Assembly: GCA_017428105.1 (NCBI GenBank)
Contig: JAFRRM010000017.1
Coordinates: forward strand, 1 to 64,000
Direction of reading: 5' to 3'
DNA length: 64,000 nucleotides
From: Lachnospiraceae bacterium
Lineage (GTDB): Bacteria > Bacillota > Clostridia > Lachnospirales > Lachnospiraceae
Positions 1 through 7,163 of the stretch are shown one piece after another. Each line of letters begins with the position of its first letter. Within the stretch, counting starts at the first letter, position 1. The position numbers and the translations under genes were made by a program. The notes below the pieces were generated by a model that was not told where the DNA came from, made no database searches, and worked only from the letters and a program-made list of their open reading frames with translations.

Positions 1-96
1 ATAGCGGATTACATTGACTATTACAACAATGAACGCATCCAGGCAAAAACAAAATGGATGCCACCTGTAAAGTACAGAATGGCATCCACTTGTTGA
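1..96 (+). CDS. IS3-family transposase, C-terminal fragment (truncated by window edge)
   Basis: The first reading frame is open from base 1 to a TGA at 94-96 and gives the typical C-terminal tail of an IS3-family OrfB (rve/DDE integrase), including the IDYYNNERIQ stretch followed by a KWMPPVKYR-like ending. This tail follows the catalytic glutamate in family members. Only 31 codons are visible, so the state of the rest of the transposase cannot be judged. Confidence 0.8.
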   Translation: MADYIDYYNNERIQAKTKWMPPVKYRMASTC

Positions 97-140
97 GGCC
101 CGTCATAAATCAATGTGTCCAGGAAACTGGGTACATATCA
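1..140 (+). mobile_element. Right end of an IS3-family insertion sequence
   Basis: The transposase stop is followed by a short non-coding tail and a likely terminal inverted repeat at 116-140 that starts TGTCCAGG and contains GGGTACATATCA, like IS3/IS150-group ends. The matching left end lies outside the window, so the exact boundary is inferred. The element ends about 125 bp upstream of a sigma-54 promoter. Confidence 0.6.
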
Positions 141-198
141 ACCGCGCGGGGTCTTTTTTTGCCGCCGTTCTCTCCCTTCCTCCGGCTCCCTCTCCGCC

Positions 199-216
199 TG
201 TCCATTTGAATGAACA
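199..216 (+). promoter_or_regulatory. Candidate upstream activator site for the sigma-54 regulator
   Basis: An 18-bp imperfect palindrome (TGTCCATTT/GAATGAACA, 7 of 9 pairs) lies about 50 bp upstream of the -24 element of the sigma-54 promoter. It shares 13 of 18 positions with 7072-7089, which sits at a similar distance upstream of the divergent sigma-54 promoter. Placement suits an enhancer site for the PrpR-type activator at 7164, but binding is inferred. Confidence 0.4.
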
Positions 217-264
217 GCTGAACAGGAATGTGAACACATCCCCCTGACTTTTCTTCCGCGTATC

Positions 265-280
265 TGGCACATTTTTTGCT
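265..280 (+). promoter_or_regulatory. Sigma-54 (-24/-12) promoter
   Basis: TGGCACATTTTTTGCT matches the sigma-54 consensus TGGCACG-N4-TTGCW at all but one position, with the GG and GC doublets 10 bp apart. It lies 43 bp before the start codon of the MR/MLE-family gene. rpoN and a sigma-54 activator are encoded in the same cluster. Confidence 0.88.
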
Positions 281-322
281 AATTTAAAGATGTAAGGATC
301 TCTTCGCCAGGAGGAAGAACGT

Positions 323-1453
323 ATGAAGATCACACAGATCGATGTCAGGAATCTTTTGATTCCTTTAAAAGTTCCGTACGCACTGCAGAAGTCTTACGGA
401 ATCAAATCGCACACCTGCTGCGTCATGGTCGCGGTCCATACGGATGAAGGCATCGTCGGTTACGGCGAATGCAACCCTCAGCCCGGTTTTACCGATGAAA
501 GCGCCGAGACCGCCAAAAGCGTGATCGGATCCATCCTTGCCCCGGCCATCATGGGCATGGATCCCACGGACGTGGCGGCGATCGACCGGCGCATGGACGT
601 CGTCTGCAAGAACAACAACCTGCCGAAAGCCGCCGTCAACACGGCCTGCTATGACATTGCCGGCAAGGCCGCCGGCGTCCCGGTCTACAAGCTGCTCGGC
701 GGAAAGCTCCAGGATTCGATCCCCATCATGCACGCGATCGGCAACGTCAGCGCCGAGGACGGCGCAAAGCTCGTCCTGCAGCGCAAGAACGAAGGCTACC
801 GCTCCGTCATGGTCAAATGCGGCATGGAAAGCGTGGAATACGACGCCGAGCGCATCTTCGCCATCCGGGAGGCCGTCGGCAAAGATTACCCGCTGGTCGC
901 CGACGTCAACCAGGGCTGGGATTACCACAAGGCGCTGCGCTTCCTGCGGCTCACGGAAGGCTGCAACATCGTCTGTCTGGAACAGCCCGTTCCCCACTGG
1001 GACATCGATTCCCTGGCGAGGCTGAAAGGCGCGAGCGACGTGCCGATCTCCGCGGACGAGAGCGTTTTCTCGATCCACGAAGCGGTCCAGGTCATTGAAA
1101 AGCGGGCCGTCGACATCATCAGTCTGAAGGTCAATAAGCACGGCGGCATCCTGAAGGAAAAACAGATCGCCGTACTGGCGCAGTACGCCGGGATCAAGCT
1201 GCTGATGAACTCCATGCTGGAGGAAGGCCTGGCGCAGGCGGCAAGCCTGCAGATCGGCGTGACCCTGCCGAACCTGGTCGAATTCGGCAGCGCGTATTTT
1301 TCCCCGCTGCGGCTTGACGACGACATCACGACCTATTCCGAACAGATCCGTGACGGCTGGGTCCACGTCAGCGGCAAGCCCGGCCTCGGCGTCGAGATCC
1401 GCGAGGAAATTGTTCAGAAATATTTACAGGATGAGTTCAGCGTAAAGGGCTGA
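323..1453 (+). CDS. Enolase-superfamily (mandelate racemase/muconate lactonizing type) enzyme
   Basis: A 376-residue protein of the MR/MLE branch of the enolase superfamily, which abstracts a proton alpha to a carboxylate to epimerise, cycloisomerise or dehydrate acids. Visible active-site residues are K165 (second lysine of the usual KxK, the first being M163), metal ligands D194, E220 and D245, and K269 on the opposite face. This pattern fits the MLE/dipeptide-epimerase/N-acylamino-acid-racemase subgroup. The start is set by AGGAGG at 309-314. It leads a sigma-54 operon with an opine-type dehydrogenase 34 bp downstream, so its substrate may be an N-substituted amino acid. The exact reaction is unknown. 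Confidence 0.85.
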   Translation: MKITQIDVRNLLIPLKVPYALQKSYGIKSHTCCVMVAVHTDEGIVGYGECNPQPGFTDESAETAKSVIGSILAPAIMGMDPTDVAAIDRRMDVVCKNNNLPKAAVNTACYDIAGKAAGVPVYKLLGGKLQDSIPIMHAIGNVSAEDGAKLVLQRKNEGYRSVMVKCGMESVEYDAERIFAIREAVGKDYPLVADVNQGWDYHKALRFLRLTEGCNIVCLEQPVPHWDIDSLARLKGASDVPISADESVFSIHEAVQVIEKRAVDIISLKVNKHGGILKEKQIAVLAQYAGIKLLMNSMLEEGLAQAASLQIGVTLPNLVEFGSAYFSPLRLDDDITTYSEQIRDGWVHVSGKPGLGVEIREEIVQKYLQDEFSVKG

Positions 1454-1487
1454 GCCGACGATACCGATCAAAGGAAAGCGTGAACCC

Positions 1488-2579
1488 ATGGAATCCAGAA
1501 TTGCTGTTATCGGCGCCGGCAACGGCGGAACCGCCATTGCCGCCCATCTGACCCGTCTCGGCGCAGAGGTCAGGCTCTGCGACCTCTTCCCCTCCTACCT
1601 GGAAGGGATCATTGCCGAGGGAGGCATTACCCTGACGGAAAACGGAACGTCCGTCAAATATCCGGTCTCTATGGTCACGACCGAGGTGGCGAAGGCGATC
1701 GCCGGCGTGCACCTTGTCATGGTCGTCACCCCGTCCTTCACCCACAAAATGATCGCGGAAGCCTGCGCGCCGTATCTGGAAGACGGACAGACCGTCGTCC
1801 TGAATCCCGGCCGGACGGCCGGCGCCGTCGATTTCTTCAACACGATCCGGAAGAACGGCTGTAAGGCCGACGTCGTCATCGCGGAAGCGCAGACGCTGGT
1901 CTACGCCTGCCGCAAGACGGGTCCGGCTTCGGTCGAGATCTTCGGGACCAAGAAGCAGGTCGCGCTGGGCGTGTTCCCGGCTTCGCGGACGGCGGAAGTC
2001 TTAAAGGTCCTGGACCCTCTGTACCCGCAGTTCGTTCCGGCCGCCAACTGCCTGGAGACGTCCCTCTCCAATATCGGGGCGCTCTTCCATCCGACGCCGG
2101 TCCTGCTCAACATCGGCCGCATCGAGTCGGATCCGAACGATTTCCGCTACTACATCGACGGGATCTCCCCTTCCGTGGCCCGTCTGATCCACAACATCGA
2201 TCTCGAACGCCTCGCCGTGGCAAAGGCCTACGGGGTGACGGTCGAGACCGCCGAGGAATGGATGCTTCAGTCCTATGAGACCCACGGCGACAGCCTGTAC
2301 GAACTGATCCAGAACAATGAAGCCTATCACGGGATCAAGGGACCGCACACGATCGACGTCCGCTACGTGACGGAGGACGCGCCGATGAGCCTCGTCCCCA
2401 TCTCGGAGCTGGGGCACATCGCCGGGGTCCCGACCCCCAACATCGACGCCGTCATCCGCCTGGCTTCCACGATCTATGAGAGGGATTTCCGCGCGGAAGG
2501 CCGCAGCGCGAAGAATCTCGGCCTGGAGGGCATGACGGTCGCCGAAGTCCTTCATTTCTTCGAAAACGGCGAGAAATAA
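1488..2579 (+). CDS. NAD(P)-dependent opine (octopine/nopaline) dehydrogenase family protein 1
   Basis: A 363-residue protein with an N-terminal Rossmann fold (IAVIGAGNGGTA, residues 5-16) and the C-terminal helical domain of the octopine/nopaline dehydrogenase family. Members interconvert an N-(carboxyalkyl) amino acid with an amino acid and a 2-oxo acid. It follows the MR/MLE gene after a short gap with an AAAGGA-like ribosome site and ends at a strong hairpin. A second family member lies convergently just beyond that terminator. The two share the layout but are clearly diverged, which suggests different substrates or reaction directions. The substrate cannot be read from sequence. Confidence 0.85.
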   Translation: MESRIAVIGAGNGGTAIAAHLTRLGAEVRLCDLFPSYLEGIIAEGGITLTENGTSVKYPVSMVTTEVAKAIAGVHLVMVVTPSFTHKMIAEACAPYLEDGQTVVLNPGRTAGAVDFFNTIRKNGCKADVVIAEAQTLVYACRKTGPASVEIFGTKKQVALGVFPASRTAEVLKVLDPLYPQFVPAANCLETSLSNIGALFHPTPVLLNIGRIESDPNDFRYYIDGISPSVARLIHNIDLERLAVAKAYGVTVETAEEWMLQSYETHGDSLYELIQNNEAYHGIKGPHTIDVRYVTEDAPMSLVPISELGHIAGVPTPNIDAVIRLASTIYERDFRAEGRSAKNLGLEGMTVAEVLHFFENGEK

Positions 2580-2596
2580 CGCGCTCCGCGCAAACA

Positions 2597-2634
2597 AAAA
2601 AGTTCCGGAAGCGATCGGCTTCCGGAACTTTTTG
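2597..2634. terminator. Bidirectional rho-independent terminator
   Basis: A 12-bp perfect stem (2601-2612 with 2618-2629) and 5-nt loop is flanked by an A-run on the left and a T-run on the right. It serves the two convergent opine-type dehydrogenase genes. Confidence 0.92.
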
Positions 2635-2649
2635 CGTCCTGAAAGGCGG

Positions 2650-3765
2650 TCAGTTGCCTTCCTCCAGGAACTGCATGAATTCTTCGGCGTTCATCTTTTC
2701 GATCCCCAGCTCTTCCATCGTCCGGGCTTCCTTGTAGAAGTCGCGGTCCATGATGTATCCGAGGATGTCGGCGAGCGCCGAGATCGCGCGGTGCTTGAAG
2801 CCCATCTGCTCCAGGAAGGCCGCGATCGGGATCAGGCCGAACGGGACGTCCTCCGTCACGTAGCGGTAGTCGAGGGTCTTCGGCATCTTGCTCTCAAAGA
2901 AGATCTTCGGGACCAGCGCATGTTGGATCTCACTGAGGGTCTCCCCTTCGCCGCCCTGATAGGCATACCAGTCAAGCGTGATCTTCGGAATGGAGCGGAC
3001 GTTCATCTTCGGCCAGACGTTGACCTGCATGCGTTCCTTATCCGTGGCCTCGATCAGGTGGTCCAGGGACTGCGTCACGCACTCCGCGTAGAACAGCCGG
3101 TCTTCGTGATTGTCGATGTTCGCCGCGTTCAGCAGCATCAGCGAAGTGTGCAGTGTGGTATTGGTATTGCTCATGCCGGTCTCGACGATGTTGTTGTAGC
3201 GGATGATGTAGGGATAGATGCCTTTCAGGCGCTCGAACGCCCAGTCACTGTTCTTATTCGGGAACATGGCGACGCCGAGATTGTGCTTGTAGCCGCGGAC
3301 GTAGGAACCCGCGGGGCCGTCCTTCCTGGTCGCGTACATCATGCAGGAGAATTCGGCAAACTGCACCTTCGTCGTGCAGCCGATATCCCGCAACACCTTG
3401 TTGAAATACAGCGAACCGCCGAAGTTGGCCGGGCAGAGCGCGACGATCTGGCCGTCTCTTAAGTGCGGAGCCATGGTCTTTGCGATATTGGCCTGCGCGT
3501 ACGCCGGCGCGATGACGAGGACGATGTCGGACTCGGCCAGCGCCTCTTCGATATCCGTCGTCACCTTGTAGACCTTGGCAAAGCCCCCCTGGAGCCCGTT
3601 GCTGGGCAGGGTGCGGAGATTGATCCCGCCCTGTTCGATGACCGGCTGCAGGCCTGCGGCAAATGCCGGCGAGTCATACAAGGTCACCTGATGTCCCCGG
3701 ATGGTCAGATCCGCCGCCGCGGCAAATCCTCCGTTTCCTCCGCCGATGATCGTAATCTTTTCCAT
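2650..3765 (-). CDS. NAD(P)-dependent opine (octopine/nopaline) dehydrogenase family protein 2
   Basis: A 371-residue protein beginning MEKITIIGGGNGG, so the dinucleotide-binding glycine motif sits at residues 8-13. The C-terminal half is the opine dehydrogenase helical domain. The reading frame extends upstream, but the ATG at 3763-3765 is chosen because it starts the Rossmann strand and lies 17 bp after the TRAP permease stop. It is the last gene of the left-facing sigma-54 operon (binding protein, permease, dehydrogenase), which implies that the imported compound, or a product of it, is its substrate. Confidence 0.85.
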   Translation of the reverse strand: MEKITIIGGGNGGFAAAADLTIRGHQVTLYDSPAFAAGLQPVIEQGGINLRTLPSNGLQGGFAKVYKVTTDIEEALAESDIVLVIAPAYAQANIAKTMAPHLRDGQIVALCPANFGGSLYFNKVLRDIGCTTKVQFAEFSCMMYATRKDGPAGSYVRGYKHNLGVAMFPNKNSDWAFERLKGIYPYIIRYNNIVETGMSNTNTTLHTSLMLLNAANIDNHEDRLFYAECVTQSLDHLIEATDKERMQVNVWPKMNVRSIPKITLDWYAYQGGEGETLSEIQHALVPKIFFESKMPKTLDYRYVTEDVPFGLIPIAAFLEQMGFKHRAISALADILGYIMDRDFYKEARTMEELGIEKMNAEEFMQFLEEGN

Positions 3766-3782
3766 GTTTTTTCCCTTTCGTC

Positions 3783-5786
3783 TTATTGTTCGGCTGCTTT
3801 TGCCTTTTTGGCCTTCACGGCCTGTGTCACGGCCAGCAACAGGACCATGCCGGCGGCGACCGCCAGCAGAATGCCCCGTACCGACCAGGGCGTTGCGTTG
3901 AACATCATCGCATAGAGCGCCAGGAAGACGATCAGCCCGCCGAAGCGCTGGATCTGATTGAGCGGCCCGTTGAAGTACTTCTCCGTAAAGGTCCCCAGGA
4001 AGTAGATCGCAACGATGGCAAACACCGCAATGACGCACTGCTCATACCACGTCCCGTTGATCAGCTGCGAATACACGAAGAGGATCGGGACGTAATAGAA
4101 GGTGAAGCCGAGCTTCAGGGCCGTGAAGCCCGTCTTCATCGGATTCCCTCCTGCAATTCCTGCTGCGGCGAATGCTGTCATGCAGACCGGCGGCGTGATC
4201 GTGGCCAGCTGCGTGAACCAGAAGATCGTCAGATGGGCCACCAGCATCTCGACGCCGAGCGCCACGAGCGCCGGCCCGCTGAGGGTAGCCAGAATGATGT
4301 AGGAGGTGCTGATGGGAAGGCCCATGCCGAGCAGGTAGCCGATCGCGGCCACGAGCAGCAGCGTGATCCAGAGCTTGCCCTTGGAGAAGCTCAGAATGAT
4401 CGCCGTCGTCTTCATCATCAGGCCGGTCACGTTGATCATGGATACGATGATCGAGGCGCAGAAGATGACGCCCGCGATGGACATCAGTCCCTTCGCGCAG
4501 TCTTCCAGCGCCAGGATGGTCCGCTTGAAACTGATGCGCGTGCTCTTCCTGACCTGCGCAAACACGTAGATCAGCAGGGTGCAGCCGACGCCGCTCAGGA
4601 AGGGCGTGAAGCCGCTGACCAGCAGCGCGATCAGGATAATGATCGGCAGGAAGAAGACGCCGCCTTCCTTCAGCGTTTTCAGCAGGTTGGGAATGCTCTC
4701 GGCAGGAAGCCCTTTCAGGCCTCTCTTCCGGGCCATCAGGTCGACCAGGAAGTAGATCGCGATATAGAAAAGCAGCGCGGGGATGATGGACAGGACGCAC
4801 ACCTTGCCGTAAGCCACGCCGACTGTTTCTGCCAGAATGAAGGCGCCCGTTCCCATGATGGGCGGCATGATCTGTCCGCCGGTCGAAGCGCAGGTCTCAA
4901 TCGCCCCGGCTTCTTCCGGAGTATATCCGGTCTTTTTCATCATCGGGATCGTCAGCGTACCGGTCGTCACCACGTTGGCGATGGCGCTGCCGGAGATCGT
5001 CCCCATGGCGGCGGACGAAATGACGGCGACCTTGGCCGGACCGCCGCGGCGCTTGCCGGCCAGCGCGATGCAGATATTCATGAAATGCTTGTCCGCACCG
5101 GTCGCCTGCAGGAAGGTCCCGAAGGCCAGGAAGCCGAAGAGCAGGGACGAGGCCATTCCGCTTAAGGAGCCGAACATGCCTTCCGTCGTCAGGAAGACCT
5201 GCTCCGTGAACTTATTCAGGTTCAGGCCTTTGTAATAGAACATCTGCGGCATGTACGGGCCCAGGAAGGCATAGGCGATGAAGACGCCGCAAATGACGGT
5301 GATCGACAGCCCCAGCGTCCGCCGGCCTGCTTCCAGGAGCATGAAGACCAGAGCGATCGCCACGACCTTGTCCATGGGCAGGACCTTGGACATGAACGGG
5401 ATCCTTGTCAGGATCCTCTTGTGGTTGACCATGATGTAGACCAGGCTGGCGATCGACGCCGCGACCAGAATCCAGTCGTAGATCGGCACCTTTTCCCGGT
5501 CGAATTTGCTCTTCTTCGTCGTGGGATACCACAGGAAGGTCAGCGCCAGCATGGCGCAGAGCACGATGCCGCGCTGGATGTGCGGCAGAAACACGCCGAC
5601 GAAGGCGGTGTAGAACACGATCAGCGTCGTCGCCACCGCGATCACCAGTGCCAGATATCGGGGAAAACCTTTCAGCTTCCTGTACTTGCCGATCGCTTTT
5701 TCCTGAAGCTCTTCCGTAACCTCGGCATGTTCCATCTGATCGGCCGCAAACGCGGTTTCAGGAGTATTCAATGTTTCTTGACTCAA
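3783..5786 (-). CDS. TRAP transporter permease, fused small and large subunits (4TM/12TM type)
   Basis: A 667-residue, highly hydrophobic protein in which the DctQ-like four-helix unit and the DctM-like twelve-helix unit are one chain, as is usual for TAXI-type TRAP systems. It would use an ion gradient to import the ligand delivered by the binding protein at 5875-6963. The start is a TTG at 5784-5786 (LSQETLNTP...), preceded by an AAAGGAG ribosome site; the frame stays open upstream to an ATG with no such site. TRAP substrates are usually organic acids, which fits the carboxylate chemistry of the linked enzymes. Confidence 0.9.
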   Translation of the reverse strand: MSQETLNTPETAFAADQMEHAEVTEELQEKAIGKYRKLKGFPRYLALVIAVATTLIVFYTAFVGVFLPHIQRGIVLCAMLALTFLWYPTTKKSKFDREKVPIYDWILVAASIASLVYIMVNHKRILTRIPFMSKVLPMDKVVAIALVFMLLEAGRRTLGLSITVICGVFIAYAFLGPYMPQMFYYKGLNLNKFTEQVFLTTEGMFGSLSGMASSLLFGFLAFGTFLQATGADKHFMNICIALAGKRRGGPAKVAVISSAAMGTISGSAIANVVTTGTLTIPMMKKTGYTPEEAGAIETCASTGGQIMPPIMGTGAFILAETVGVAYGKVCVLSIIPALLFYIAIYFLVDLMARKRGLKGLPAESIPNLLKTLKEGGVFFLPIIILIALLVSGFTPFLSGVGCTLLIYVFAQVRKSTRISFKRTILALEDCAKGLMSIAGVIFCASIIVSMINVTGLMMKTTAIILSFSKGKLWITLLLVAAIGYLLGMGLPISTSYIILATLSGPALVALGVEMLVAHLTIFWFTQLATITPPVCMTAFAAAGIAGGNPMKTGFTALKLGFTFYYVPILFVYSQLINGTWYEQCVIAVFAIVAIYFLGTFTEKYFNGPLNQIQRFGGLIVFLALYAMMFNATPWSVRGILLAVAAGMVLLLAVTQAVKAKKAKAAEQ

Positions 5787-5811
5787 GGTTTCTTCTCCTT
5801 TCCGATGACAA

Positions 5812-5845
5812 CATCCCCCGTGGAAACAGCGTACCACGGGGGATG
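5812..5845 (-). promoter_or_regulatory. Intercistronic stem-loop between binding protein and permease genes
   Basis: A 12-bp perfect GC-rich inverted repeat (5812-5823 with 5834-5845, 10-nt loop) lies in the 88-bp gap between the two genes. No T-run follows on the minus strand, so it is more likely an mRNA-stabilising or processing hairpin that raises binding-protein over permease expression than a full terminator. Confidence 0.6.
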
Positions 5846-5874
5846 CTGCAGGCCATCAGTTCCGTCGTGAAGCC

Positions 5875-6963
5875 TTATTTGATCAATCCGACCTCTTTGT
5901 AGAACTTCAGGGCGCCGGGGTGAAGCTCGATCGCCGTCCCTTCGTTCATGGTCTCAGGGAAGAATTCGGCAAAGGAAGCGTGGACGCCGAGGAAGTAATC
6001 CTTGTTCTCATACAGGGTCTTGGTGAAGGTGTAGACGGTATCTTCATCCGCATCTTCCGCGCAGAAGAACACGATCGGCAGACCGACGGTGTAGATGTCT
6101 TCCTTCTGGCCGTCATAGGTGCCGGCCTTGATCGTGTACTTCGCAAAGCCGTACTTGTCGCACAGGGTCTGGATGACGTCTTCGTCAAGGCTGACCAGTT
6201 TGCCGTCCGTACGGTTGACGAGAGCTTCGGTAACGCTGGAGGCCGGGACGTTCAGCATCGGGCTCTGAATGTCGATGTGGCGGTCTTTCCAGGCGTCAGC
6301 CAGGGAAGCGCCGTCGGCATAGTAGACGGAGGCGCCCCATTTTTCCATGTCGGTGGGATCGTTCAGACCGTAGGCCTGAAGGATCATGCTGACGATCAGG
6401 GTGGAGGCGTTGCCGACCGGATACAGGCCGACCGTGCACTTCATCTGATCCTTGATGAACTGGCCGTAGGTCTGGATGTCCAGCGTGGTCAGCGGCTGAA
6501 TGACCGTCGGCTGCAGGCAGGCGATCGAGCGAAGGTTCTCGTACTTCTCTTCATAAGGGCTGGTGCCCGCCACGGCGGCAGCCAGGAACGGGCCGTAGCT
6601 CATGCCGATCTCGGATTCGCCGGACGAAATGACGCCGATGTTGCCGACGGAGCCCGGGCCGGGGATGGCCGTCATCGGGAAGCCTTCATAATTCTCATTG
6701 AATTTGTCCGCGATACCGGCGGCGATGGTATACCAGGAACCGGTTGCCGATCCGGCAAGCAGATCCAGCGCTTCGATCTTCTTGGGGCCGGCCTGAGTGG
6801 TCTCTACGGGCGCTGCCGTGCTGTCCTTGGGAGCTTCAGTGCTGGTCTTGGGAGCTTCGGTGCTGGTCTTGGGGGCTTCGGTCGTGCCGGGCTTGTCCCC
6901 GCCGCACGCCGCAAGTCCGAGGATCAGGACCATAGCCATGACGAAACAGAATACTTTTTTCAT
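5875..6963 (-). CDS. TAXI-family TRAP transporter solute-binding lipoprotein
   Basis: A 362-residue secreted lipoprotein. It has a hydrophobic signal peptide ending in the lipobox LAAC near residue 20, a TEAPKTS-rich spacer, and then the TAXI (TRAP-associated extracytoplasmic immunogenic) receptor fold with the characteristic ATGSWYTIAAGI stretch followed by GPGSVGN and GESEIGMSYG. It would bind the substrate outside the membrane for the fused permease encoded next. It is the first gene behind the leftward sigma-54 promoter at 7018-7033. Confidence 0.9.
   Translation of the reverse strand: MKKVFCFVMAMVLILGLAACGGDKPGTTEAPKTSTEAPKTSTEAPKDSTAAPVETTQAGPKKIEALDLLAGSATGSWYTIAAGIADKFNENYEGFPMTAIPGPGSVGNIGVISSGESEIGMSYGPFLAAAVAGTSPYEEKYENLRSIACLQPTVIQPLTTLDIQTYGQFIKDQMKCTVGLYPVGNASTLIVSMILQAYGLNDPTDMEKWGASVYYADGASLADAWKDRHIDIQSPMLNVPASSVTEALVNRTDGKLVSLDEDVIQTLCDKYGFAKYTIKAGTYDGQKEDIYTVGLPIVFFCAEDADEDTVYTFTKTLYENKDYFLGVHASFAEFFPETMNEGTAIELHPGALKFYKEVGLIK
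6820..6882 (-). repeat. Three tandem 21-bp units in the lipoprotein linker
   Basis: Units at 6820-6840, 6841-6861 and 6862-6882 differ by only a few bases. Each encodes one seven-residue STEAPK(T/D)-type step of the spacer between the lipid anchor and the binding domain. Such units are prone to length change by slippage. Confidence 0.8.
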
Positions 6964-7017
6964 CTTCTTTCTCCTTGTTCACGAAATTGCTGACATAGCA
7001 GCTTACATTTATCATAT

Positions 7018-7033
7018 AGCAAAGCTTGTGCCA
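7018..7033 (-). promoter_or_regulatory. Sigma-54 (-24/-12) promoter
   Basis: Read on the minus strand the sequence is TGGCACAAGCTTTGCT: a complete TGGCAC -24 element and TTGCT -12 element with 10 bp between the GG and GC doublets. It lies about 55 bp before the TAXI binding-protein start. Confidence 0.88.
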
Positions 7034-7071
7034 AAACATTGCCGTTCCGTTCTGTTTTATTTTGTCCGCCA

Positions 7072-7089
7072 TGTCAATTTTACCGGACA
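7072..7089 (+). promoter_or_regulatory. Candidate upstream activator site
   Basis: TGTCAATTTTACCGGACA has TGTC/GACA arms and matches the site at 199-216 at 13 of 18 positions. It lies about 40 bp upstream of the leftward -24 element and also precedes the activator gene, so it could serve both enhancement and autoregulation. An overlapping TGTCCG-N15-CGGACA inverted repeat (7063-7089) is also present. This is inference only. Confidence 0.35.
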
Positions 7090-7163
7090 CCGGCGGCCTC
7101 TTCTTTACATATTTTCAAAAACGTGTTAAGATTTTGCTACAACACACAAAGAGGGCGAAAAAA

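Noticed and set aside
365-1366. A 333-codon minus-strand frame opposite the MR/MLE gene
   Set aside because: Composition-driven shadow of a gene with recognisable active-site residues.
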